A DNA stretch of 64,000 nucleotides from positions 1,426,001 to 1,490,000 of the forward strand of contig NZ_AP025292.1 of the NCBI RefSeq assembly GCF_036492425.1, read 5' to 3'. The notes beneath the pieces are model-generated. The model did not search any database. It saw only the letters and a list, made by a program, of their open reading frames with translations, and was not told where the DNA came from. Both the position numbers and the translations under genes were made by a program. Each line of letters opens with the position of its first letter. Position 1 is the first letter of the stretch. Shown piece by piece: positions 28,152 to 36,426 of the stretch. The stretch is from Persicobacter psychrovividus (GTDB taxonomy: Bacteria; Bacteroidota; Bacteroidia; Cytophagales; Cyclobacteriaceae).

Positions 28152-30764
28152 ATGAATGCAAAATTACCAAACCGTTCACTGAGAATTTTTACGCTGATAT
28201 TATTGCTCTTCCCCCTCGGGCAGTTCAGCATGGCGCAGGGAATTAGGCCATTAGCGATTCAGTTAAGCAATGTCAAACATACCCTTTGCGGTCAGCAGAA
28301 TGGTGAAATCAGTGTGAAAATCAGTGGAGGTCTCGCACCTTATGAATTGAGCTGGGAGGATGAAGCAGGTAATTTCATCGATGGTGATAGCACCATTACG
28401 GGGCTGGAATATGGCTTGTATTACCTTTTCGTAACCGATAAACTGGGATTTACCGAAAGCTTTTCTACACAGATTTTAGTGGAAGATGATCAGACAGGCC
28501 CTGTCTTTACCTCTTTTCCTGCTGATATTGAAGTTCCCCGTGTTGATCCCAAAAACTGGTTCAATAACATTTCCACAGATCTTACCTTGCGTCCAACTGC
28601 CGAAGATGGCTGTTCCGATGTTAAAGGTATCTGTTATCAGGATAAAGCCCGAGAGATTGATTGCCAGACCACAGAGGTAACCCGTACCTGGACGGCTTTT
28701 GACCATGATGGGAATGAAACTTCCGGTCAGCAAATTATTCTGGTGGTTGGCGAAAAGCTTTTTGATCCTTACTACCACACCGCTTTGAAAGTTTATACCA
28801 ACACCCCAGCGGCCACTGCTGTGGAATTTGATGTGGAGGCTTATTTTGGGGTAGAGGAAGAAACCGTCATCACTTCAGTACCTTCGGGAAGCGAATTTGC
28901 ACTGGGAACACACCAAATTACTTATGATATTACCAGCGAATGTGGACAGCAAATTCAGGATGTTTTAGTGTTGGAAGTGTTGCCGCAGCCGAATTCGCGG
29001 GCGGTTCGTTCGCCACTTTATCTGAATGCAGGGGGATGGAGAGCCTATTTTTCCGATGAAAAGAAACTGTTTCAGGAAGATCAGTTCTTTCTCGGGGGGC
29101 AGGAGCGTGAGATGCCTTATCGACTGATCTCTGGAATTAATGAGGACCGAATTATGCGGAATTTTCGGGAAGGGGAGCAGTTCGAATATCGGATTCCTGT
29201 GGAGAAAAATTTGCGCTATCGGGTAACGCTCGGTTTTACGGAATTGGAATTCAGCCAACAGGGGCAGCGTTTTTTTGATGTGCTTGTTGAGGGCCAAAAA
29301 CTTAAAACCATTGATATTGTCGAAGAGGCTAAAGGAAAAGCCAAAGCGGTAGAAGTTTCTTTTGTGGTGCAATCTGATGATGAAACGCTGGAGCTTGAAT
29401 TTGTGAAAGGAGATGACAGTGAGGGCTTGGCGATATTGAATGGCCTATCCGTGGTGCCTGCTGATATTCCTGACGGCACTTATGTGAATGCTAATGCAAA
29501 GGAGGATTACCTCACCAATGATTTTGAGCTGTTTGTGGCTGACTTTTCCGCCATCGGGGGGAAAGGTTCTTCGGACAACAGCCAGTCTGAAATTTCTGGT
29601 ACCGACCGTGATTATTTGCATTGGACTGAACGATATGGTGAATTCAGGTACAAATTATCGGCAGAAGTGGGTAAATATTATGACCTGACCCTATACTTTG
29701 CTGAAATATACCATCAGGCAGCGGGGCAGCGAATTTTTGATGTCTATATGGACGATCAACTGCTGCTTGAAAATTTTGATATTGTTGCCGAAGCAGGTGC
29801 GGTAAAGACAGAGGTGAAGAAAAATTTCAGGATTAAGGCCACATCAAGTCAGCTGAATTTGATATTCAAAAAATCAAAAAATATTCCTGCGGGTGTGGAT
29901 GATAACGCCAAACTGTCGGCTTTTTCATTCGTGAAGAGCGTGGCACAGGACCCTGTCGCTGAGGGCATCAATATTAATGCAGATGATCAGGAAGGCTTTG
30001 TTGGCGGTGATGAGACCGTCTATTCGCTGGATAATTATTTTGTGGGCGGCAAAAGTTATACCCTTCCTAAAGGTGTGGAAATCGAAAATACCGACGATGA
30101 CCGATTATTTTGGTCGGAACGTTTCGGGAAGGATTTCAGGTATATTGTACCAGTGGATGTAGAGCGTTTTTATACAGTAACCTTGTATTTTGCAGAAACC
30201 TTCTGGGACAGTCCAGGTAACCGATTTTTCAATGTAGACATCAATGGGGAGCGCAAGTTATCCAATTTTGATATTTACCGTGAGGGGCAAGGGGCCAACC
30301 GCGCCGTGAAGAAAACCTTTATTCTTCAGGCAGATTCCACCGCTTTAGATATTCATTTTTATGTTGATGGGGGCGATGCGAACTTTTGTGTGGACAATGC
30401 CAAAGTTTCTGCCCTGCGGATAGAGCCTGCCAATCCGATCAATGACCTTTGGACCCTCGGCTTTTTAAATACTTTAAGCGATGAATTCACGGCGGAGCCC
30501 GGGGCAATTATGTTTCCCAATCCCATAGACCGCCATGCTTACTTTAATGTTGGCGCATCATCAGTGGAAGATTTTAAATTGGTGGTGGTGAGTAAAGATG
30601 GTCGAGAAATGAGAATTCCTTCTTCGCTCATGCGGATGGATGGAGATCTTATTTATGTCGATTTTTATTCCTTATTCCTTCAGCGCGGCGTTTATACTGC
30701 CCGCTTTTGGGTAAACGGAAAAGAAAAAGAGTCCATCCGATTTATTGTATTACATCATCGATAA
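28152..30764 (+). CDS. Surface protein with three malectin-like domains and a C-terminal T9SS-type tail
   Basis: An 870-aa protein with a signal peptide (ending SMAQG), an SprB-type Ig-like region (about 35-115), HYR-like beta modules (about 115-280), three malectin domains (about 287-435, 443-590 and 606-755) and a C-terminal sorting-like domain (about 783-870, starting MFPNP and ending in ESIRFIVL). The malectin copies share LYLNAGGW/YVNANAKE/GININADD starts and RYRVTLGFTELEF-type strands. Malectins bind di- or oligosaccharides, so a glycan-binding surface protein is likely. The gene stands alone after the transglycosylase gene. Confidence 0.8.
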   Translation: MNAKLPNRSLRIFTLILLLFPLGQFSMAQGIRPLAIQLSNVKHTLCGQQNGEISVKISGGLAPYELSWEDEAGNFIDGDSTITGLEYGLYYLFVTDKLGFTESFSTQILVEDDQTGPVFTSFPADIEVPRVDPKNWFNNISTDLTLRPTAEDGCSDVKGICYQDKAREIDCQTTEVTRTWTAFDHDGNETSGQQIILVVGEKLFDPYYHTALKVYTNTPAATAVEFDVEAYFGVEEETVITSVPSGSEFALGTHQITYDITSECGQQIQDVLVLEVLPQPNSRAVRSPLYLNAGGWRAYFSDEKKLFQEDQFFLGGQEREMPYRLISGINEDRIMRNFREGEQFEYRIPVEKNLRYRVTLGFTELEFSQQGQRFFDVLVEGQKLKTIDIVEEAKGKAKAVEVSFVVQSDDETLELEFVKGDDSEGLAILNGLSVVPADIPDGTYVNANAKEDYLTNDFELFVADFSAIGGKGSSDNSQSEISGTDRDYLHWTERYGEFRYKLSAEVGKYYDLTLYFAEIYHQAAGQRIFDVYMDDQLLLENFDIVAEAGAVKTEVKKNFRIKATSSQLNLIFKKSKNIPAGVDDNAKLSAFSFVKSVAQDPVAEGININADDQEGFVGGDETVYSLDNYFVGGKSYTLPKGVEIENTDDDRLFWSERFGKDFRYIVPVDVERFYTVTLYFAETFWDSPGNRFFNVDINGERKLSNFDIYREGQGANRAVKKTFILQADSTALDIHFYVDGGDANFCVDNAKVSALRIEPANPINDLWTLGFLNTLSDEFTAEPGAIMFPNPIDRHAYFNVGASSVEDFKLVVVSKDGREMRIPSSLMRMDGDLIYVDFYSLFLQRGVYTARFWVNGKEKESIRFIVLHHR

Positions 30765-30784
30765 TCAAAAGTAAATCAGTTAAC

Positions 30785-30814
30785 CGTGCTTTGGGGGATC
30801 ACCTCCAAAGCACG
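30785..30814. terminator. Bidirectional terminator hairpin between convergent genes
   Basis: CGTGCTTTGG pairs perfectly with CCAAAGCACG and can extend with G-U pairs. It lies between the ends of the malectin gene and the patatin gene. No strong T run is present. Confidence 0.5.
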
Positions 30815-30832
30815 TTCTGTTTGAGGCCTGTT

Positions 30833-33127
30833 CTACAGCCAAAAGCCAATATTCAAATTGAAAATTAGGTGTCGATTTCCCCATGCACGGGCAGTCTGTA
30901 CTGAGATCGGGCCGAATTTTGAAAGGTAGGCGACTTCAAACCCTCCACCGATGGTCTGAAAAATATCATTCTCAAAAGGATCATAAATATATGGGCTGAT
31001 GTCAGGGGAAAAGAAGGAGTCCGTGATGTGCATATAGCCATAATTGATCAGTCCCCGAACCACATACTTATTTCTGAACATATATTGCACGCCTATACGG
31101 CTGACAAAAATATCTTCCGCAGGAATTTCCCGCAATCCTAATCCCCAGAATTTTATGGAATTTCCCTCACGAGGGTTGAAGCCCCCAACAAAGGCGGAAT
31201 TCAGGAGGTTCTGATTCGTGTTAAAGCTGTAAAAGGCATCGGCGCCAAGCTGAACAGACCAATGTTCTCCAATAGCAAAGTGTTGATCAAAATTGAATCG
31301 GGCGGTGATAATTTCCCTTTTAGAAGTGATTTTCTCCAGCGTGATGTCTTCATCAATCAAATCAGAGAGTACATCTTCATTGAAATTCAGGGTTTCCAAC
31401 CCCTCACCAACGGTCGTTGAAAATACGACATCAGCGCCCTTTCTGGCATAAAATCGGCGGTCAAGGGAGTTATAGGTGTACCTGAATCGGTATTCCAAAT
31501 TGGTGTAATTCAGGTTGTCAATCAGGCGGATGGTTTCATCGGCAATGGTGGGGCTGTGCTTTGCAAAGGTGGCCCCGGCTTCAAAAAATACCGAATGCTT
31601 AAAGGTGCCGACGGTCCGAATGCCCACCATGGGTTTGAAAAACTGCTCGGTCATTAAAGCGGTTTTCTTTCCGAAGGAACTGTATCTGGGCATAGGATTG
31701 CTGGCGGCGGTCATGTCAAGGTACACCGAAACCCTGTTGGAGTTTTTTATGCCTTTCAGAAAGTTAATATTCATATATGGGTATTCTGATAGGTTCAATT
31801 CGGTATTTAATCGGGAGTTGGGGAATACCCAGTCGTACACAGCAAAGTTGAACACCAGGCCTGCTCGGTATTCACTGGAGTAATTCGGGCTGAAGGAAAG
31901 GCGTCCCATGGGCGATTTTTCTCCCGTCAATTTAATAGTGTTCGTTGAATCGGTCGTTTTCAGGATTTCATAATTGAGCCTTGAAAACTGCAATGTTCCA
32001 TAAATCCTTCGCAGTTCATTGTTAATCTCATCGACATCGATCACATCATTCTTTTTGAACCGCAGCGTAGAGGCCAGTAATGATTCATTGTCGGCAATAG
32101 AGGGCGCAAGCTCAAACTGGGTAATGTTATATTCGTCCCGTTGATGCCGCTTTTTTATAGGCGCCTGTTCACCAAAGGAGGCCAGGCTGTCGGCAAGATG
32201 ATCGAAATAGGGCTGAAATTCTTCGCCAGTTTTGTTGCCTTGAGCCAGAATTTCTTCAAATTTATTAAAGCTTCCAGAAGTAAACGCCAACAGATCGGGC
32301 TGAATGAGGGCATTACATTTCGCCTTCTGAATTCGGGTGTCGTAAGCACCGTTCATCCAGGCGGATTGAAACAAAATTCCTGTGGCTGATTTCAGGGCTT
32401 CCTTGTTCAGCAAATCCTGCGCCACCAAAACACCAATCACAATATCAGCCCCCATTTCCTTTACCTCATCTACAGGAAAGTTTCTGATCAGGCCACCATC
32501 AACCAAAATTTTGTCATCAAGATTGATCGGCGTGAAAACGGAAGGAATAGCCATTGATGCCCGCATGGCCAGGGCCAGGTTGCCGTGAGAAAGGACCACT
32601 TTGTCGCCCGTGGCAATATCAGAAGCAATACACCTGAATGGAATAGGGAAGTCGTCAAATTGTTCTACACCATGCACGCTTCGGGTAAGTGTTGATAGCA
32701 ACAGGTTGATTTGCTGACTTTGAATCATTCCTTGTGGCAAACTGATTTTTTGGCCATCAAACACCAAATCAATCATGAAACGATAGTAATATGGTTTTTC
32801 TTCCACCACCACATTTCGGTAAGGGATTTTATTGCTCAGTACTTCATTCCAGTTAATGCCCCGAATGATTTGCTCTATATCGTCAGCACTGTAACCAATG
32901 GCATAAAGTCCACCGACAAGGCTTCCCATGGAAGTTCCAGTGATATAATCTGGTCGGATTCCCGCTTTTTCCATAGCGCGCAATACGCCAATATGGGCAA
33001 TGCCTTTGGCGCCACCACCACTGAGGACCAAACCAATTTTCGGACGTTCCGATGGCGTGTCTTGGGGTTGCGAAAAGGCAGAAAAGGCGAGTGAAAGTAA
33101 TGTAAAGAGAATAAATGCGAATCGCAT
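30833..33127 (-). CDS. Patatin-like phospholipase with C-terminal outer-membrane barrel (type Vd-like)
   Basis: This 764-aa protein has a signal peptide (1-19), then a patatin domain at about 28-235 with the oxyanion motif SGGGAKG (36-42), nucleophile Ser66 in GTSMG and the dyad Asp in VDGGLIRNFP near 212. A POTRA-like stretch follows (about 325-395, FKKNDVIDVDEINNELRRIYG) and then a BamA/Omp85-type barrel to the end, finishing in a strand with aromatic terminal residues (FNLNIGFWL). This order is that of PlpD/FplA type Vd autotransporters, lipases carried to the surface by their own barrel. A terminator was not clear on this side apart from the shared hairpin. Confidence 0.9.
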   Translation of the reverse strand: MRFAFILFTLLSLAFSAFSQPQDTPSERPKIGLVLSGGGAKGIAHIGVLRAMEKAGIRPDYITGTSMGSLVGGLYAIGYSADDIEQIIRGINWNEVLSNKIPYRNVVVEEKPYYYRFMIDLVFDGQKISLPQGMIQSQQINLLLSTLTRSVHGVEQFDDFPIPFRCIASDIATGDKVVLSHGNLALAMRASMAIPSVFTPINLDDKILVDGGLIRNFPVDEVKEMGADIVIGVLVAQDLLNKEALKSATGILFQSAWMNGAYDTRIQKAKCNALIQPDLLAFTSGSFNKFEEILAQGNKTGEEFQPYFDHLADSLASFGEQAPIKKRHQRDEYNITQFELAPSIADNESLLASTLRFKKNDVIDVDEINNELRRIYGTLQFSRLNYEILKTTDSTNTIKLTGEKSPMGRLSFSPNYSSEYRAGLVFNFAVYDWVFPNSRLNTELNLSEYPYMNINFLKGIKNSNRVSVYLDMTAASNPMPRYSSFGKKTALMTEQFFKPMVGIRTVGTFKHSVFFEAGATFAKHSPTIADETIRLIDNLNYTNLEYRFRYTYNSLDRRFYARKGADVVFSTTVGEGLETLNFNEDVLSDLIDEDITLEKITSKREIITARFNFDQHFAIGEHWSVQLGADAFYSFNTNQNLLNSAFVGGFNPREGNSIKFWGLGLREIPAEDIFVSRIGVQYMFRNKYVVRGLINYGYMHITDSFFSPDISPYIYDPFENDIFQTIGGGFEVAYLSKFGPISVQTARAWGNRHLIFNLNIGFWL

Positions 33128-33217
33128 AATAGGTGTTGATGTAGAGGTTGATCGTTGTTATTGGGGGAATATCTACATTTTTTAGATGGAACACAATCAT
33201 TTTAGGATAGAAACAAA

Positions 33218-33247
33218 AAAGCCACCTCAATCTCTTGAAATGGCTTT
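33218..33247 (-). terminator. Terminator of the aminotransferase gene
   Basis: AAAGCCA and TGGCTTT form the outer stem, with an inner CAA/TTG pairing, and a T tail follows on the minus strand. Confidence 0.65.
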
Positions 33248-33252
33248 GTATT

Positions 33253-34563
33253 TTAGATGGACGTGCAATATTCCAACAGTGCTTCTTTAATGTTTTTGAA
33301 GATGTGTCGGAGTAAATCCTGATCTTCTTCAAGCAGGGTTACCCGAAAGCCCTGAAGGATGCTGGCAAAAGAGGAAGTGGGTACGACACATACCCCTTTG
33401 GCAGCCAATAGGGAATAAACAAAATGCTTGTCGAGTGGCATATCCGGCTCGGCCTCTTCCCATTGTTTCATCAGAGCGCTGGCTTGTGGATTATCCATTT
33501 TCAGATGCTGGCCTTTTTTCAATACGCCCTCCTTAAAAATGATGGTATTGTAGAAGGCCCCATTGGTAGGGTTGAAAGTGATGTAAGGTACTTCTGAAAG
33601 GATTTCCGTGATGATGTTGCTGCGCTCGCCAATTTCTTCATTTTTTGCCTTGCGGTAAGGCTGAAAGCGCGGGTCGTTCATGATCAGCGGGATGGCCTTT
33701 TGTGGTAATTTGGTGGAACAAACCTCCAGCATTTTGGCGTTGTCAAGGGTCTGACAAAACTGCTCGAATTGCTGATCGCTGTTTCTGTTGTAATATTCCA
33801 TCCAGCCACATCGGGCTCCTGGCCACGGGAATTCCTTACTGATTCCTTTCAGTGCAATGCCAGGAACATCCTGGATATATTCAGCAAGACAATAGGCCGT
33901 AGCACCGTTGTAAGTCACATTTGAATAAATTTCATCCGAAATCAGGAACAGTTTAAATTCTTTGGCAATGGCGACAAATCGGTCGAGAATTTCCCGAGGG
34001 TACACCATACCCGTTGGGTTGTCGGGATTGATGATCAGGATACCGACAATATTTGGATTGTACTTTACCTGCAGGTAAAGGTCGTCCATGTCTGGGTACC
34101 AGTGATTGTCGGGGTCGAGTTTATAAGTCAGTGGTGCCGTGTTGGCATGAGCCCCTTCCGAAGAGGAGTGGGTGGAGTAGGCTGGTGAAGGGCCGATGAT
34201 TCTCGAAGAGGGCATCAGGAATTGATACAATTTCGAGATGGCATCACCAAGGCCATTAAAGAACAGGATGTCGTCGGCAGAAATCTGCACACCGCCAAGG
34301 GCATTGGTTTGTGTGGCCAGAAAATCACGGGTTTCCAAAACACCTTTAGAGTGGCAGTAGCCAAAAGTGTCATCCTCCTGAATCAAGCCACCGATGATGT
34401 CTTTCATCCATGCGGGCATTTGCGCATTTTTTTGAATAGGGTCGCCAATATTCTCCCAGTAGATGTTTTGTCCAGAAGCCTTAATCAGTTCAGCTTTTTT
34501 TACTATTCCCCTAATTTCATAGGTCAGCTCTCTGGCTCCTTCCCTTAACAAACGTTGTCTCAT
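33253..34563 (-). CDS. Pyridoxal-phosphate-dependent aminotransferase (class I/II)
   Basis: This 436-aa cytoplasmic enzyme has the fold-type I pattern: ILFFNGLGDAISKL near the cofactor site, the IINPDNPTG motif, ISDEIYS for the cofactor-binding Asp, and the Schiff-base Lys in GISKEFPWPGAR with the following RCGWMEYY. Length and N-terminus (RQRLLREGARELTYEIRGIV) place it near the alanine/aspartate aminotransferase-like enzymes, but the amino acid substrate is not evident. It is a single gene divergent from the next gene. Confidence 0.9.
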   Translation of the reverse strand: MRQRLLREGARELTYEIRGIVKKAELIKASGQNIYWENIGDPIQKNAQMPAWMKDIIGGLIQEDDTFGYCHSKGVLETRDFLATQTNALGGVQISADDILFFNGLGDAISKLYQFLMPSSRIIGPSPAYSTHSSSEGAHANTAPLTYKLDPDNHWYPDMDDLYLQVKYNPNIVGILIINPDNPTGMVYPREILDRFVAIAKEFKLFLISDEIYSNVTYNGATAYCLAEYIQDVPGIALKGISKEFPWPGARCGWMEYYNRNSDQQFEQFCQTLDNAKMLEVCSTKLPQKAIPLIMNDPRFQPYRKAKNEEIGERSNIITEILSEVPYITFNPTNGAFYNTIIFKEGVLKKGQHLKMDNPQASALMKQWEEAEPDMPLDKHFVYSLLAAKGVCVVPTSSFASILQGFRVTLLEEDQDLLRHIFKNIKEALLEYCTSI

Positions 34564-34747
34564 AACCTAAAAAAGGATAAAATTATCTATAAAAAACACT
34601 GATTTACAGTGAGTTTTTCACTTTTAAAATAAGTGCGTGAATGTCCGTTAAATTGGCGAAATTTCAAAGGAAATTGGTCTGCAGGTGTATTTTTTAAGGA
34701 AAAATGTTCAATTTGTATGCTCTACAACAGATCAGTACCTATTGTTT

Positions 34748-35410
34748 ATGAAAAAAATCGGTCAACTTATAATTATAATTGTCTTAGCATTTGGGGCTTA
34801 CCGCTGGTACGCCTATCAAAAGGAGAAAGAAGCGTTACGGCAGCAGACCATTGCGCTTGAACATAAAGACCGCATTTTTTTGGATCAACTGAAAGCAACT
34901 GGTCGGGTAGAGCTGGCCACACAGACTTTTTTATATACCGATACGATCAGCAAAAAATCAGCCTATACCGTTTTTGGTATTCGTTATTACGATGCCACCG
35001 TTCAGCGGGTGTTTTTTGTGCCTGGGCGATGTGGTTATTTCATTGACCTTGGGGATGAATCAAAAACAACCATCGTCAATTCCCAAGATACCGTCTGGAT
35101 CCGTTCTTCTTTAATTCTTGATCACCTGTCTCTGGATATCGAGAAAATGAGCATTAACACCTTGCAGGAGGATTGGTTTTCGGAGATGGATAATGTGGAG
35201 GCACTGCGGGCGTTGTCGAAAAGGTGTAAAGCTCACTATGCCCCTTTGTTGGGTAAGAGTTTTCTGTGGAATCCTGTTTTGGGGCACCTGCAACAGCAAG
35301 TGTTTTCACCACTTACCGATAAGGTGGTTATCCTGACTCTGAATTCGGATTTTTATGTCGAGGATCGGCATTATAGCCCAGCGAATGAAAATTTGATTTT
35401 AAAGCGTTAA
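34748..35410 (+). CDS. Membrane-anchored protein, unrecognised
   Basis: A 220-aa protein with one N-terminal membrane helix (about 5-22, IGQLIIIIVLAFGAYRW) and a charged linker, then a mixed alpha/beta domain facing the periplasm. The start at 34748 (MKKIGQ) was preferred over a longer frame from 34685, whose extra 21 residues look unlike a signal. The domain has GIRYYDATVQRVFFVPGR and SQDTVWIRSSLIL strands. I do not recognise the family; the helix-plus-beta layout recalls DUF4230 proteins but no firm motif was seen. Confidence 0.6.
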   Translation: MKKIGQLIIIIVLAFGAYRWYAYQKEKEALRQQTIALEHKDRIFLDQLKATGRVELATQTFLYTDTISKKSAYTVFGIRYYDATVQRVFFVPGRCGYFIDLGDESKTTIVNSQDTVWIRSSLILDHLSLDIEKMSINTLQEDWFSEMDNVEALRALSKRCKAHYAPLLGKSFLWNPVLGHLQQQVFSPLTDKVVILTLNSDFYVEDRHYSPANENLILKR

Positions 35411-35888
35411 ATATAGGGGCTGAGGCAATGTCATTAAGTTAAGGGCATATTGCTTGAAGGCATGTATTAATTTGAGCAATTCTTCATTTAATGAAATGAA
35501 AATCCCTTCGGGATATAAAAACAGAAATTTTAAATACACATTAAATAACCTTTCGACTCATACCTCTCTGAATACCCTTTGGTTTAATCTGCTTTAAAGT
35601 CATAATTTCGAGCAAATGATCGACTGTTTCTTAACTTAATGACATTGGGGCCTGAGGGAAACGTTATTGCGTGCAGCGAATCAAATGTTTGATGCATCCG
35701 TCAGAATTTAGATCAGTTATCGGTCAGGTAGATGATCAGGTTGTGAGCATTTCGATTTTCGACCGTTGGTCAGATTAATGGTTAATTTGTGCTTGGGTGT
35801 CCCTGAATAAATGACTGTTATCATTTAATTTTCATTCTATACATCAGAAAAGGTCGCTTTGTGAGTGATCTTTTTTATTTTTGTGGTT
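35411..35888. other. Intergenic region carrying a MITE-like element
   Basis: 478 bp with no gene. Positions 35416-35657 hold the element with terminal inverted repeats described separately. The remainder up to 35888 is AT-rich, with a TATTTTTG motif at 35876-35883 only five bases before the next ATG. Confidence 0.6.
35426..35647. mobile_element. Putative MITE (non-autonomous transposon) with 18-bp terminal inverted repeats
   Basis: CAATGTCATTAAGTTAAG at 35426-35443 is exactly inverted as CTTAACTTAATGACATTG at 35630-35647, enclosing a 222-bp non-coding AT-rich segment. Immediately outside, GGGGCTGAGG (35416-35425) and GGGCCTGAGG (35648-35657) form a 9-of-10 direct repeat, as a target duplication would. 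It contains the small hairpin ATCCCTTCGGGAT near 35514 and no transposase. The mover would have to be an IS elsewhere in the genome; none is in this window. Confidence 0.65.
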
Positions 35889-36407
35889 ATGGAAATAAGA
35901 AGAAATAGAGATTGGAAAAATAAGGTCTGGCAAATTGAGGGGAAAGGGGAGACCGCCCTGATATTGTCCATGAAGGAACAGCAACTCTTGAAAAGCTTAA
36001 TGCAGGCAGGAAATCTGAATCCTGGGCATTGTTTTCTTTTGGTGAATGAAGTCGGATTGCTAAATATTTATTTTGAGAATATTCCAGAAACAGCCTATGA
36101 TATTGTGGAGTTTACCGAAAAGCCTGTCGCTTTAATAATGCCTGAAGCCAGAAATGTTCCCGAAGATTTATTGGCAAAGAAGAAGACCCTTCAGGCCATG
36201 TTCATGAAAAAAAATCACTTCAACGAACTTGCCATGGTACAACAACCCCTTATCGCTATTGTGTTGCCTGAGCAAGCAAAAGACCTCAAGTGGTTGCAAC
36301 AACAGGATAATGTACTAATTTTGCAAGACCAAAACATTCGTTTTCCATTTCGAATGCGCACTGTAGCCCACGATGCTTCAGGCGATATTAAAATTACCGA
36401 TCACTAA
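35889..36407 (+). CDS. Degenerate YrdC/Sua5-like protein (tentative)
   Basis: A 172-aa cytoplasmic protein starting at ATG 35889 (a longer frame from 35865 adds only eight doubtful residues). Residues about 85-115 (KPVALIMPEARNVPEDLL) resemble the PVTLILP...NVP segment of the threonylcarbamoyl-AMP synthase family, and PLIAIVLPEQ echoes the later PLAAPSAN strand. The family's N-terminal PTDTVYG-like nucleotide site is not visible, so the enzyme is unlikely to be active. It lies 19 nt before cca. Function unknown. Confidence 0.45.
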   Translation: MEIRRNRDWKNKVWQIEGKGETALILSMKEQQLLKSLMQAGNLNPGHCFLLVNEVGLLNIYFENIPETAYDIVEFTEKPVALIMPEARNVPEDLLAKKKTLQAMFMKKNHFNELAMVQQPLIAIVLPEQAKDLKWLQQQDNVLILQDQNIRFPFRMRTVAHDASGDIKITDH

Positions 36408-36426
36408 AATCCGAAACCTGGATTAA

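Noticed and set aside
34685-34747. Longer start of the orphan membrane protein
   Set aside because: The extra residues do not resemble a signal and the ATG at 34748 is followed at once by a membrane helix.
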